DNA of 64,000 nt from Streptomyces sp. HUAS YS2 (GTDB lineage Bacteria; Actinomycetota; Actinomycetes; Streptomycetales; Streptomycetaceae). The stretch spans positions 6,481,001 through 6,545,000 of the forward strand of contig NZ_CP137573.1 in the NCBI RefSeq assembly GCF_033343995.1. The letters run 5' to 3'. Positions 51,014-59,820 of the stretch are shown piece by piece. The position numbers and the translations under genes are program-made. The notes below the pieces were generated by a model. That model was given only the letters and a program-made list of their open reading frames with translations. It did not search any database and was not told where the DNA came from. Numbering within the stretch: position 1 is the first letter of the stretch; every line of letters starts with the position of its first letter.

Positions 51014-52554
51014 GCAGGACCCAGCAGCTGAACCCCTCGACGGGGACGGAGGTGAGGAGCCCCGGACGGTGGCTCGCGCTGTCGGTGCTCGTCCTCGCGG
51101 TTCTGCTGGTCGCGGTCGACGCCACCGTGCTCGGACTCGCCACCCCCTCGCTGAGCGAGGACCTCGAGCCGTCCGGCACGCAGCTGCTGTGGATCGGCGA
51201 CATCTACTCGTTCGTCATCGCCGGTCTGCTCGTCTCCATGGGCTCCCTCGGTGACCGCATCGGCCGCAAGAAGCTGCTGCTGACCGGTGCGACCGCGTTC
51301 GGCGCGGTCTCGGTGCTCAACGCGTACGCCACCAGCCCCGAGATGATGATTGTGGCCCGCGCGCTGCTCGGCGTCGCCGGCGCGACGCTGATGCCGTCGA
51401 CCCTGGCGCTGATCCGGAACATCTTCCACGACCCCAAGGAGCGCAGCCTCGCCATCGGCATCTGGGGCGCCACCGCCTCGGCGGGTGCCGCCATCGGCCC
51501 GGTGGTCGGTGGCGCGCTGCTCCAGCACTTCTACTGGGGCTCGGTCTTCCTGATCAACCTGCCCGTCATGGCGATCCTGGTCGTCGTCGGCATCAAGCTG
51601 CTACCGGAGTCCAAGAACCCGGTCGCGGGACCGTGGGACCTGATCAGCGTCGGCCTGTCGCTCGTCGGCGTCATCGGCGTCGTCTACGCGGTGAAGGAAC
51701 TCGCCTCCCACGGCCCGACCTTGGACGTCGCGGCGGCCGCCGTCATCGGCGTCGTCGCCCTGTACGCCTTCGTCCGGCGCCAGCACGCGCTGGCCGCACC
51801 GCTGCTCGACATGCGTCTGTTCAAGCACCGGGGCTTCTCCGGCGCGGTCCTCGCCGACCTGCTCACCGTCTTCGGACTGTCCGGACTGGTCTTCTTCCTC
51901 TCCCAGTTCCTGCAGCTGGTACAGGGCCGTGAGCCGCTTGAGGCCGGTCTCGCCGAACTGCCCGCCGCCATCGGCGCGGTGGTCACCGGTCTGATCGCCG
52001 GCCGCTACGCCCGCCGGTACTCGGTGCGCGCCGTCGTCGCGGGCGGTCTCGGGGCGATCGGACTCGCGCTCGCCGTCATCACCCTGGTCCACAAGGAGAC
52101 CGGCTACCCGCTCCTCGGCGGAGCGCTGCTGGTCGTCGGCCTGGGCGCCGGTTTCTCGTTCACCGTCACGGCGGACGTGATCCTGTCCAGCGTGCCCAAG
52201 GAGCAGGCCGGTTCGGCCTCCGCGGTCTCCGAGACCGCGTACGAACTCGGCGCGGCCCTCGGCATCGCGCTGCTCGGCTCGATCGTGACCGGCGTCTACT
52301 CCGGCTTCGCGGCCCCGGCCGGCGTCCCCGCCGACGTGGCGGCCTCGGCGCACGAGTCGCTCGGCGGCGCCGTCGAGGCCTCCACGGGGCTGGCCCCGGA
52401 CACGGCCACGGCCCTGGTCTCGGCGGCCCAGGAGGCCTTCGTCGACGGCCTGCGCATCGCGTCCGGCGTCGGCGCGGCGGTCCTGCTCGCGACCGCGGTC
52501 GCGGCCTGGTTCCTGCTGAAGGGTCAGAGGCTGGAGGAGGGCGTCCAGCACTGA
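51010..52554 (+). CDS. MFS drug exporter, DHA2 (14-TM) type
   Basis: A 514-residue transporter with about 14 membrane helices. Motif A appears as GSLGDRIGRKKLLLTG, and antiporter motif C as ATASAGAAIGPVVGGAL. First helix ALSVLVLAVLLVAVDATVLG. DHA2 proteins export cationic drugs and antibiotics using the proton gradient. Translationally coupled to the TetR gene by ATGA. The substrate is unknown; related Streptomyces genes confer resistance to quaternary ammonium or self-made compounds. Confidence 0.9.
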   Translation: MSRTQQLNPSTGTEVRSPGRWLALSVLVLAVLLVAVDATVLGLATPSLSEDLEPSGTQLLWIGDIYSFVIAGLLVSMGSLGDRIGRKKLLLTGATAFGAVSVLNAYATSPEMMIVARALLGVAGATLMPSTLALIRNIFHDPKERSLAIGIWGATASAGAAIGPVVGGALLQHFYWGSVFLINLPVMAILVVVGIKLLPESKNPVAGPWDLISVGLSLVGVIGVVYAVKELASHGPTLDVAAAAVIGVVALYAFVRRQHALAAPLLDMRLFKHRGFSGAVLADLLTVFGLSGLVFFLSQFLQLVQGREPLEAGLAELPAAIGAVVTGLIAGRYARRYSVRAVVAGGLGAIGLALAVITLVHKETGYPLLGGALLVVGLGAGFSFTVTADVILSSVPKEQAGSASAVSETAYELGAALGIALLGSIVTGVYSGFAAPAGVPADVAASAHESLGGAVEASTGLAPDTATALVSAAQEAFVDGLRIASGVGAAVLLATAVAAWFLLKGQRLEEGVQH

Positions 52555-52623
52555 CCCGTGCTCAGGGAGGGCCGGTCAGCCACGAGTTGACAGTGTGAAC
52601 AGGCGCGCGACACGATCCCCGCG

Positions 52624-54105
52624 ATGGAGATCAACGACCTGACACCGGCCGAACGCCGCATCTGGGAGGCGTTCCCGCGCGACGAGGGCGTCGACTTCCG
52701 CGAACACCCCGACGAGGACCCCGGGACCGCAGCGTCCTGGGGTCCCGAGCGCACGCTGCGCGCCGAGGTCCTGCGCGCCCTGCTCCTCGACGGGCCCACC
52801 CAGGACGGCGCGATCCCCGGCCTGAAGGTCACCGGCGCCCGCATCACCGGCGTGCTGCACCTCAAGTACGGGGACGTCGACCATCCGGTACGCCTGCGGG
52901 GCTGCCACTTCGACGAGCGCCCCGACTTCTACGCGGCCCGGGTGCGCACGCTCGTCCTGAGCGACTCGGTGCTCCCCGGCCTGGAGGCGTCGAACCTCCG
53001 CGTCGACGTGTCGCTGCGGCTCTCCTGCTGCCGGATCAACGGCCCGCTCCGACTGTCCGGCGCCCAGGTCGCGAACGGGGTCTTCCTCAACGACGCCGTC
53101 ATCGGCACCCCGGGATCCCGTGATCCCGACGACCCCGACGCGCCGGTGCTGCTGCTCAACCACGCCTCGATCGGCACCGACGTCCGGGCCAAGCGGCTGG
53201 TCACCCACGGCCGTTTCCTGCTCAACGCCACCACCGTCGGCGGACAGGTGATGCTCGACGACGCCGAGCTGAACTGCCCCGACGGCACCGCCCTGCACGC
53301 CGAGACCCTCTCCGTCGGCACCGACCTGCGGGCCATGCGGATGCGCGCCACCGGCCGGGTCAACCTCACCGGCGCGCGCATTCCCGGCCAGCTCAATCTC
53401 GCCCTCGCCCGGCTCGCCAACCCCGGCGGCACCGCGCTGCGTGCCAGCAGCTGCACCGCCGGCGAGATATGGCTGCGCGAGTGCCCCCGGATCCAGGGCT
53501 CGGTCAACCTCCGCCGCACCCAGTGCGACCTGCTCTTCGTGGCACCCGAGGTCTGGCCCGACGAGGTCCGCGTCGACGGCCTGACCTACCGGAGCCTCGG
53601 CCCCCACCTGCCCGCCGAGGAGCGCCTTCCGGCCCTGGAACGCGACGCGCACGGCTACACGCCCTTCGCCTACGAACAACTGGCGGCGGCCTATCGCACG
53701 GCCGGTGACGAGGCGGCCGTCCGCACCGTCCAACTGGCCAAACTCCGCCGCCATCGGCGGACCCTGCCCCGCTACGCCCGGGTCTGGGGCCTGCTCCAGG
53801 ACGGCACCGTCGGCTACGGATTCCGGCCCATGCGCGCGGCCGGCTGGCTGCTGGCGCTGCTGCTCACCGGGTCGCTCGCCTTCGCCTTCCACCACCCCCC
53901 GCCGCTCAAGGCGGGCGAGGCGCCGGACTTCAACCCGGTGTTCTACACCCTCGACCTGCTGCTGCCGATCATCGGCTTCGGCCAGGAGGCGGCCTTCGCG
54001 CCGAGCGGGGCCCAGCAGTGGCTCTCGTACCTGCTGATCGTCACCGGCTGGACCCTGGCCACCACCATCGCGGCGGGCATCACCCGCGCCCTCAGCCGCC
54101 AGTAG
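52624..54105 (+). CDS. Membrane protein with beta-helix-like (pentapeptide-type) N-terminal domain
   Basis: A 493-residue protein. The first 75 residues are mixed and acidic. Residues 76-330 repeat short strands such as LRLRGCHF, LVLSDSVLPG, LRLSCCRINGPLRLSG and VNLTGARIPGQLNLALARL, spaced about 20, consistent with a right-handed beta-helix related to pentapeptide repeats. A C-terminal part has three to four hydrophobic helices (GWLLALLLTGSLAFAF, YTLDLLLPIIGFG, WLSYLLIVTGWTLATTIAAG). Some databases label relatives as oxidoreductase, but I see no cofactor motif. Function unknown. Confidence 0.65.
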   Translation: MEINDLTPAERRIWEAFPRDEGVDFREHPDEDPGTAASWGPERTLRAEVLRALLLDGPTQDGAIPGLKVTGARITGVLHLKYGDVDHPVRLRGCHFDERPDFYAARVRTLVLSDSVLPGLEASNLRVDVSLRLSCCRINGPLRLSGAQVANGVFLNDAVIGTPGSRDPDDPDAPVLLLNHASIGTDVRAKRLVTHGRFLLNATTVGGQVMLDDAELNCPDGTALHAETLSVGTDLRAMRMRATGRVNLTGARIPGQLNLALARLANPGGTALRASSCTAGEIWLRECPRIQGSVNLRRTQCDLLFVAPEVWPDEVRVDGLTYRSLGPHLPAEERLPALERDAHGYTPFAYEQLAAAYRTAGDEAAVRTVQLAKLRRHRRTLPRYARVWGLLQDGTVGYGFRPMRAAGWLLALLLTGSLAFAFHHPPPLKAGEAPDFNPVFYTLDLLLPIIGFGQEAAFAPSGAQQWLSYLLIVTGWTLATTIAAGITRALSRQ

Positions 54106-54124
54106 CGGCCGGCGGCGCAACGGA

Positions 54125-54156
54125 AGGGCCGGACCCCCGTGCGGGGATCCGGCCCT
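54125..54156. terminator. Bidirectional terminator after the beta-helix gene
   Basis: AGGGCCGGACCCC pairs with GGGGaTCCGGCCCT except for one bulged A, over a CGTGC loop. It separates convergent genes. Confidence 0.7.
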
Positions 54157-54177
54157 GTTCCGACGCCGTACGGAGGG

Positions 54178-54852
54178 TCAGGCCGCTTCCTTCGCCTTGG
54201 TGGCGTACATGTCCACGTACTCCTGACCGGACAGCCGCATCACCTCGGACATCACCGAGTCCGTCACCGCGCGCAGCACGTACCGGTCGCGGTCCATGCC
54301 GTCGTACCGGGAGAACTCCATCGGCTCACCGAAGCGCACCGTGACCCGGCCCGGCCGCGGCAGGCCCGCGCCGCCCGGCTGGAGCTTGTCCGTGCCGATC
54401 ATCGCGAACGGCACCACCGGCGCCCCGGTCATCAGCGTCAGGCGCGCGATGCCGGTACGGCCGCGGTACAGCCGGCCGTCGGGGGAGCGGGTGCCCTCCG
54501 GGTAGATCGCGAAGGCCTTGCTCTCCTCCAGGACGCGGCGCCCGGTCATCAGCGCCGCGACACCGCCCCGGCCGCCGTCCCGGTCCACCGGGATCATGCC
54601 GACGCCGGTGAAGAACCAGGCCATCAGCCGGCCCTTGAGGCCCTTGCCGGTCACGTACTCGTCCTTGCCGATGAAGAAGACCGGACGGTCCGTGCAGATC
54701 GGCATGATCATCGAGTCGATGAAGGTGAGGTGGTTTCCGGCCAGAATGACCGGTCCCGTGCCGGGAATGTTCTCGGCGCCCTCCACCCGTGGCCGGAACA
54801 TCAGACGCAGGATCGGTCCGAGCACTGCCTTGATGAGCGCGAGACGGGACAA
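54178..54852 (-). CDS. 1-acyl-sn-glycerol-3-phosphate acyltransferase (PlsC family)
   Basis: A 224-residue protein starting at TTG four bases after GGAGGAA; longer frames to 54975 lack a ribosome site. The acyltransferase motifs are NHLTFID (His41, Asp46), GVGMIPVDR and YPEGTRSPDG (about 117-126), and APVVPFAMIGTDK. Such enzymes place the second acyl chain on lysophosphatidic acid in membrane lipid synthesis; streptomycetes have several paralogues. Probable membrane contact at the N-terminal helix. Confidence 0.88.
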   Translation of the reverse strand: MSRLALIKAVLGPILRLMFRPRVEGAENIPGTGPVILAGNHLTFIDSMIMPICTDRPVFFIGKDEYVTGKGLKGRLMAWFFTGVGMIPVDRDGGRGGVAALMTGRRVLEESKAFAIYPEGTRSPDGRLYRGRTGIARLTLMTGAPVVPFAMIGTDKLQPGGAGLPRPGRVTVRFGEPMEFSRYDGMDRDRYVLRAVTDSVMSEVMRLSGQEYVDMYATKAKEAA

Positions 54853-55077
54853 CGGTTCCTCCGGTGTCGGGCGAGCGGGCGAAGAGTGCAGGTGAGGACG
54901 ATACTCGCGGCTGGCGCCCCTTCGCACATCGGGTTCACGGAGCTGATACGTCGTGTTGACGTGAGTTTTCGCCACGTTCGCCCAGCGTCTGCCGCAGGGA
55001 AGGCGTCTGCGCCTACGTTCGGAGCCCCGGTTGACAGGTGCGGGACATCACAGCCACCTCGGCAGAAGGAGCCACGC

Positions 55078-56250
55078 ATGACCCAGGGTTCGCGTACGAC
55101 CCCGGCCCGGCGGACCGTCCTCGGCGCGGCGGGAGCGGCCGTGCTCGGCTCCGCGGCCCTCGGCACGACGACCGCCCAGGCCGCGCCCCGGGCGGCCGAG
55201 GCCGCCGGTGCCCGCCACGGCTACCGCTCCCTGCCCGTCCCCACCGTGATCGCCCACCGCGGCGCCAGCGGCTACCGCCCCGAGCACACCCTCGGCTCGT
55301 ACCAGCTCGCCCTCGACCTGGGCGCGCACGTCATCGAGCAGGACCTCGTCCCCACCAAGGACGGGCACCTGGTGTGCCGGCACGAGAACGACATCTCCGG
55401 CACCACCGACGTGGCCGACCACCCCGAGTTCGCCTCCCGGAAGACCACCAGGACCGTCGACGGCGTCGCGCTCACCGGCTGGTTCACCGAGGACTTCACG
55501 CTCGCCGAGCTGAAGACCCTGCGCGCCAAGGAGCGCATCCCGGCCACCCGCCAGGAGAACACCCTCTACGACGGCCGCTGGGAGATCCCCTCCTTCGAGG
55601 AGGTGCTGCGCTGGGCCGAGCAGGAGGGCCGTCGGCGCGGCCGCGAGGTGTGGCTGCACGTCGAGACCAAGCACCCCACGTACTTCCGCGAGCTCGGCCT
55701 CGGCCTGGAGGAGCGGCTCGCGAAGCTGCTGCGCCGTTACGGACGCCACCGCGCGAACTCCCCGGTCTTCCTCCAGTCCTTCGAGCCCAGCAGCATCCAG
55801 CGGCTCGCGAAGCTGGTCGACTCGCCGCGCGTGGTCCTGCTCTCCGCCGCGAGCAGCCGCCCCTGGGACTTCGTCCAGGCGGGGGACCCGCGTACGGTCG
55901 CCGACCTGGTCACGCCCGAGGGCCTGGCGTGGATCGCCTCGTACGCCCAGGGCATCGGCCCCACCCTGGACCTCGTCATCCCCAAGGACGCCGCCGGCAA
56001 GCTGGGCAGCCCCACCACCCTGGTGCGCGACGCGCACGCGGAGGGCCTGATCCTCCACCCGTACACCCACCGCAACGAGAACAGCTTCCTGCCCGCCGAC
56101 TTCCGCCGCGGCACCGACCCGACGGCCTACGGCGACTCCTTCGGCGCGCTGAAGACCTACCTGGCCACCGGGATCGACGGCATCTTCTCCGACAACACGG
56201 ACACCGCCCTGCTCGCCGCCGCGGACCTCGCGGGCCGCACGGAGGGCTGA
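55078..56250 (+). CDS. Secreted glycerophosphodiester phosphodiesterase
   Basis: A 390-residue GDPD. A twin-arginine-type signal (PARRTVLGAAGAAVLGSAAL) leads to VIAHRGASGYRPEHT (His60), the metal ligands Glu87 and Asp89 in HVIEQDLV, and His102 in CRHEND. The long loop and acidic VWLHVETKHP segment are like GlpQ enzymes that degrade deacylated phospholipids. It starts at ATG after AGAAGGAG and lies opposite the acyltransferase gene, so both concern phosphoglycerides. Confidence 0.92.
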   Translation: MTQGSRTTPARRTVLGAAGAAVLGSAALGTTTAQAAPRAAEAAGARHGYRSLPVPTVIAHRGASGYRPEHTLGSYQLALDLGAHVIEQDLVPTKDGHLVCRHENDISGTTDVADHPEFASRKTTRTVDGVALTGWFTEDFTLAELKTLRAKERIPATRQENTLYDGRWEIPSFEEVLRWAEQEGRRRGREVWLHVETKHPTYFRELGLGLEERLAKLLRRYGRHRANSPVFLQSFEPSSIQRLAKLVDSPRVVLLSAASSRPWDFVQAGDPRTVADLVTPEGLAWIASYAQGIGPTLDLVIPKDAAGKLGSPTTLVRDAHAEGLILHPYTHRNENSFLPADFRRGTDPTAYGDSFGALKTYLATGIDGIFSDNTDTALLAAADLAGRTEG

Positions 56251-56339
56251 GCCGCCACCGGGACGGGCGGGGTGCACCCGACCGGGTGGTTCGCGCCGCA
56301 GCGCGCAACCGGCCGGGGCGGCCGCCCGTCGTGCCCGGC

Positions 56340-56921
56340 ATGACGACTCATGACGCCGCCTCCGAGCCGGCCCCCGCTGCCGGGCCGGCCCCCGCCCCCG
56401 GACTCGTCGCCGAGCTCGCCCCGCTGCTCGCCGCCGAGTCCCGGGCCGAGGCCGTCGGCGCCGGAATCGAAGCCGGAGACCTCGAACAGGCCGTCTGGCT
56501 GCGCCTCCTGGAGCGACTCCGCGACGACGACGCCCCCGCCCGCCCCGCCGACTGGCTGCGCCGGGCCGTCCGGGACGAGGCCCGCCGGGCCCGCCGGACC
56601 GCCGGCCGTGAGCGCGCCTACCCGCACGAACCGGCCGCCCCGCCGGAGGCGTCCCCGGCGCACGGCTCACCGGAACGCTCCGCCCTGGTCGCCGAGCGCC
56701 GCCGGGTGGTGCGCGCCGCCGTCCGCCGCACCCCCGGCCGGTGCCCGCGGCTGCTCACCGCGATGCTGTCCCCCGAGGACCCCACGTACCGTGAGATCGC
56801 AGGGGAGTTGGGTATCTCACAAGGCAGCCTGGGGCCGATGCGTTCCCGCTGCCTGGGATGCCTGCGCAGAATGCTGGCCGCAGAGGTTCCCGCTCCCGAA
56901 CTCCGGGGAAAGGAGCGGTAG
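56340..56921 (+). CDS. ECF-like RNA polymerase sigma factor
   Basis: A 193-residue protein with sigma region 2 (AELAPLLAAESRAEAVGAGI, then DLEQAVWLRLLERL) and region 4 (PTYREIAGELGISQGSLGPM) spaced by an acidic, Ala/Pro-rich linker. Sequence and length match small Streptomyces ECF-type factors often annotated as sigma-70 family. No anti-sigma gene is beside it. It starts at ATG 56340 and ends 36 bases before the GNAT gene start. Confidence 0.72.
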   Translation: MTTHDAASEPAPAAGPAPAPGLVAELAPLLAAESRAEAVGAGIEAGDLEQAVWLRLLERLRDDDAPARPADWLRRAVRDEARRARRTAGRERAYPHEPAAPPEASPAHGSPERSALVAERRRVVRAAVRRTPGRCPRLLTAMLSPEDPTYREIAGELGISQGSLGPMRSRCLGCLRRMLAAEVPAPELRGKER

Positions 56922-56957
56922 ACCGTCCGGGAACAGGTGAGCGGGAGGCATGCGCAC

Positions 56958-57440
56958 ATGGGCATGAGCGTGACCATCTCAGCGGCAGGCACGCAGGACG
57001 CCGAGCAGATTCTGAAGCTGCAGTACCTCTGCTACCAGAGCGAGGCGGAGCTGTACGGCGACTACCGCATCGAGCCGCTCACCCAGACGCTCGACGAGCT
57101 GCGGGCCGAGCTGGAGCGCGGGCACTGCCTCGTGGCGTCGCTCGGCGACGAGGTGGTGGCATCGGTGCGCGGCACGGTCGACGAGGCCGGTACGGCGCAC
57201 ATCGCCAAGCTCATCGTCCACCCGCGGATGCGGCGGCACGGCCTCGGCGGCCGGCTCCTCGACGCGATCGAGCAGCACTTCGCGGCCGACCCCGGCCCCA
57301 CCGCCAAGCGCTTCCAGCTGTTCACCGGCCACCGCAGCGAGGGAAACCTGCGCCTCTACCGCAGCCGCGGGTACGAGCAGATCGCCACCCGCGTGGCCGG
57401 ACCGCGGCTCACCTTGGTGACCCTGGAGAAGGCCGCCTAG
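56958..57440 (+). CDS. GNAT-family N-acetyltransferase
   Basis: A 160-residue GNAT. It shows AKLIVHPRMRRHGLGGRLLDA (acetyl-CoA loop RRHGLGG) and the LFTGHRSEGNLRLYRSRGYEQI tail. ATG 56958 follows GGGAGG by nine bases; an ATG two codons later also serves. It may be co-transcribed with the sigma-like gene. It is convergent with two small membrane genes and leaves only one base between stops. Confidence 0.85.
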   Translation: MGMSVTISAAGTQDAEQILKLQYLCYQSEAELYGDYRIEPLTQTLDELRAELERGHCLVASLGDEVVASVRGTVDEAGTAHIAKLIVHPRMRRHGLGGRLLDAIEQHFAADPGPTAKRFQLFTGHRSEGNLRLYRSRGYEQIATRVAGPRLTLVTLEKAA

Positions 57441-57441
57441 C

Positions 57442-57867
57442 TCAGGCGGCCGGGGCGGTCCGGGAGCGGCGCAGCCAGAGGATGCCCGTCACCGGCAGCA
57501 GCACCGGGATGAAGATGTAGCCGTACCCGTAGTCCGACCAGACCGTGGCGTCCGGGAAGGCCGCCGGGTCGAGCAGCGTCCAGGTGCCCACGATCAGCAC
57601 GCCCGCCAGCTCGGCGGCGCAGCACACCAGCGCCGCCCGGCGGGCCGTCTCGCCGCCGCGGACCAGCGTGTACGTGATGAACGCGTACACGACGGCCGCC
57701 ACGGCGGAGAGCGAGTAGGCGAGCGGCGCGTGCTCGAACTCGGTGGAGATCTGCAGCACCGAGCGCGAGACCGCGCCGACCGACATCACTCCGTACAGCC
57801 AGACCAGCAGCAGCCCGGGGCCCTTGACGAGCTTGGTGCGCGGCCTGCTCTCGTCGGTCGCGGTCAT
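57442..57867 (-). CDS. Small membrane protein
   Basis: A 141-residue protein with four hydrophobic helices: LLLVWLYGVMSVGAVSR, AYSLSAVAAVVYAFITYTL, ALVCCAAELAGVLIVG and GYIFIPVLLPVTGILW, and a basic end. It has no recognised domain. The pattern suits a conserved actinobacterial integral membrane protein. It begins two bases after the stop of the upstream membrane protein, so the two likely form a unit. Confidence 0.75.
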   Translation of the reverse strand: MTATDESRPRTKLVKGPGLLLVWLYGVMSVGAVSRSVLQISTEFEHAPLAYSLSAVAAVVYAFITYTLVRGGETARRAALVCCAAELAGVLIVGTWTLLDPAAFPDATVWSDYGYGYIFIPVLLPVTGILWLRRSRTAPAA

Positions 57868-57869
57868 CG

Positions 57870-58232
57870 TCAGCCCACCGTCCAGATGTCGAAGAGACGT
57901 ACTTCGAGGACCGCGAGGACCACCGCGCCCGCGGAGACCGTCGCCGAGCCCCAGCGGCTGCGCTCCGTCAGCGACATGAAGGCCGCCGCCGGGATCGCGC
58001 ACAGCGCGCCGACCAGATACGCCAGGAAGATCGCCGTGCCCTCCTCGGCCTCCTGGCCGCGGGCCAGCTGCACGATGCCGACCACCAGTTGGACGAGGGC
58101 GAGCACCGTCACCACCGCCATACCGATGAAGTGCCAGTCCTTGGTCGGCTGGTCGCGGTACGCGGCGAAGCCGCACCAGGCGGCGAGGGCGAGCGCGGTC
58201 GCGGAGACCGCGATCGTCAGGGCGTCGAGCAT
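57870..58232 (-). CDS. Small membrane protein
   Basis: A 120-residue protein with four hydrophobic segments (ALTIAVSATALALAAWCGF, FIGMAVVTVLALVQLVVGIV, AIFLAYLVGALCAIPAAAFM, VSAGAVVLAVLEVRLF). It precedes, and is probably coupled to, the 141-residue membrane protein (gap 2 bases). Neither has a family I can name; they may act as a pair. Confidence 0.75.
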   Translation of the reverse strand: MLDALTIAVSATALALAAWCGFAAYRDQPTKDWHFIGMAVVTVLALVQLVVGIVQLARGQEAEEGTAIFLAYLVGALCAIPAAAFMSLTERSRWGSATVSAGAVVLAVLEVRLFDIWTVG

Positions 58233-58436
58233 GCGCCCGAGGGTATTACGCGGGGACGGGCCCGATGCGCTCGGCCCCCGGAGCGCGCCCCGGCCGTGGC
58301 CTTGGCCACACGGAGGCCCTCGCCGGCCCGTCCGCGCGGTCGCCCCCGGGGCGGCGTCCGGCCAGGCCAGGACGGGGATGCGGGCCCCTGCCGGACGCGT
58401 CCGGTACCCGCCCGGTGTCCGCCTGGCGTCCCACGC

Positions 58437-58455
58437 GTGTCCGCTATTCGGACAC
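58437..58455. promoter_or_regulatory. GTGTCCG inverted repeat upstream of the leader peptide
   Basis: GTGTCCG-ctatt-CGGACAC is a seven-base palindrome; another GTGTCCG copy lies upstream at 58415-58421. It sits just before the promoter of the leader ORF and metNIQ, a position for a regulator of sulfur or methionine uptake. Confidence 0.4.
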
Positions 58456-58495
58456 TCCGCTTCCGTCCCGTAAGCCCCGTGCTTTACTTGCAGCC

Positions 58496-58582
58496 ATGAC
58501 CACGACGAGCAACCGCATCCTTGCGACCGAGGCGATCACGACGCCCGGTGCTCGTTGTATGTGTCGAATGTGCGCCTTCTGA
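58496..58582 (+). CDS. Cys/Met-rich leader peptide of metNIQ
   Basis: A 28-codon ORF starting at ATG and ending with RCMCRMCAF then TGA: three Cys and two Met within eight residues. It lies 161 bases before metN on the same strand. A TTTACTTG -10-like sequence ends five bases before the ATG, so it is probably leaderless. A GC hairpin with a T run follows 88 bases later. This fits an attenuator that senses charged tRNA-Cys or tRNA-Met, like the short Cys-tract leader peptides known from actinobacteria. Function is inferred from position and composition. Confidence 0.65.
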   Translation: MTTTSNRILATEAITTPGARCMCRMCAF

Positions 58583-58669
58583 GGGCCCCTGCCTGAGTTT
58601 CGCGCCCCGAAGCGAGACCGACAGCCAAGCCGCGTCCGGACACCACCACGCCCGGAACGTGCCTGCCCT

Positions 58670-58700
58670 GCGCACCCCGTGCGCCTGACTGTCCCCTTTT
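58670..58700 (+). terminator. Terminator-like hairpin between the leader peptide and metN
   Basis: GCGCAC-ccc-GTGCGC forms a six-base stem, and CTGACTGTCCCC then TTTT follows. Together with the peptide it could be the terminator arm of an attenuator. The distance of the T run from the stem weakens it. Confidence 0.4.
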
Positions 58701-58743
58701 GCGAATGCCCGTGCCCGGCGGACCCAGCGCCGCGCACTCGACA

Positions 58744-59820
58744 GTGACGGAAACCCCTGTGATCACCACTTCGGGCCTGACCAAGGTCTACGAGTCGCGA
58801 GACCGCCAGGTCACCGCTCTGGACGGCGTCGACCTCCATGTCCGCGAGGGCGAGGTCTTCGGCGTGATCGGCCAGAGCGGCGCCGGCAAGTCCTCCCTGA
58901 TCCGCTGCGTCAACCTCCTGGAGCGCCCCACCTCCGGCACCGTGACCGTCGACGGGGTCGACCTCACCGCCCTCGCCGGCCGCGGCCGGCGCGCCGGAGC
59001 CGACCTGCGCCGGGCCCGCACCCGCATCGGCATGGTCTTCCAGCACTTCAACCTGCTGTCCTCGCGCACGGTGAAGGACAACATCGAACTGCCGCTGGAG
59101 ATCCTCGGCGTCACCGGCGCCGAGCGCGGCCGCCGCGCCCTCGAACTGCTCGACCTGGTCGGCCTCGCCGACAAGGCCAAGGCCTACCCCGGACAGCTGT
59201 CCGGCGGCCAGAAGCAGCGCGTCGGCATCGCCCGCGCCCTCGCCGGCAACCCCAAGGTCCTGCTCTCCGACGAGGCCACCAGCGCCCTCGACCCGGAGAC
59301 CACCCGCTCCATCCTCCAGCTGCTGCGCGACCTCAACCGGCAGCTCGGCCTGACCGTCCTGCTCATCACGCACGAGATGGAGGTCGTCAAGACGATCTGC
59401 GACTCCGCCGCGCTGATGCAGAAGGGCCGGATCGTCGAGTCCGGCACCGTGAACGAGCTGCTCGCCACCCCCGGCTCCGAGCTGGCCGCCGAGCTGTTCC
59501 CGCTCACCGGCGCCGCCACCGGCACCGACCGCACCGTCGTCGACGTCACGTTCCACGGCGAGGCCGCCTCCCAGCCGGTGATCTCGCAGCTCTCCCGCAC
59601 GTACAACATCGACATCTCGATCCTCGGCGCCGCGATGGACACCGTCGCGGGCAAGCAGATCGGCCGCATGCGGATCGAACTGCCCGGACGGTACGAGGAG
59701 AACGTCGTCCCGGTCGGCTTCCTGCGAGAGCAGGGCCTCCAGGTCGACGTCGTCGACGCCGAGGACGCGCCCGCGATCCCCGCGCAGAACCCCACGCTGG
59801 CGAAGGACGGTGCCCGGTGA
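58744..59820 (+). CDS. metN: Methionine ABC transporter ATP-binding protein
   Basis: A 358-residue ABC ATPase with Walker A GQSGAGKS (43-50), the LSGGQKQRVGIARAL signature (about 152-166), Walker B VLLSDEATSALDPET and the C-terminal NIL/ACT-like domain (about 280-345, EAASQPVISQLSRTYNIDIS) that binds methionine and inhibits transport when it is plentiful. GTG at 58744 is assumed; the GTG at 58759 is an alternative. Coupled to metI (GTGA). Substrate is methionine, by homology. Confidence 0.95.
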   Translation: MTETPVITTSGLTKVYESRDRQVTALDGVDLHVREGEVFGVIGQSGAGKSSLIRCVNLLERPTSGTVTVDGVDLTALAGRGRRAGADLRRARTRIGMVFQHFNLLSSRTVKDNIELPLEILGVTGAERGRRALELLDLVGLADKAKAYPGQLSGGQKQRVGIARALAGNPKVLLSDEATSALDPETTRSILQLLRDLNRQLGLTVLLITHEMEVVKTICDSAALMQKGRIVESGTVNELLATPGSELAAELFPLTGAATGTDRTVVDVTFHGEAASQPVISQLSRTYNIDISILGAAMDTVAGKQIGRMRIELPGRYEENVVPVGFLREQGLQVDVVDAEDAPAIPAQNPTLAKDGAR

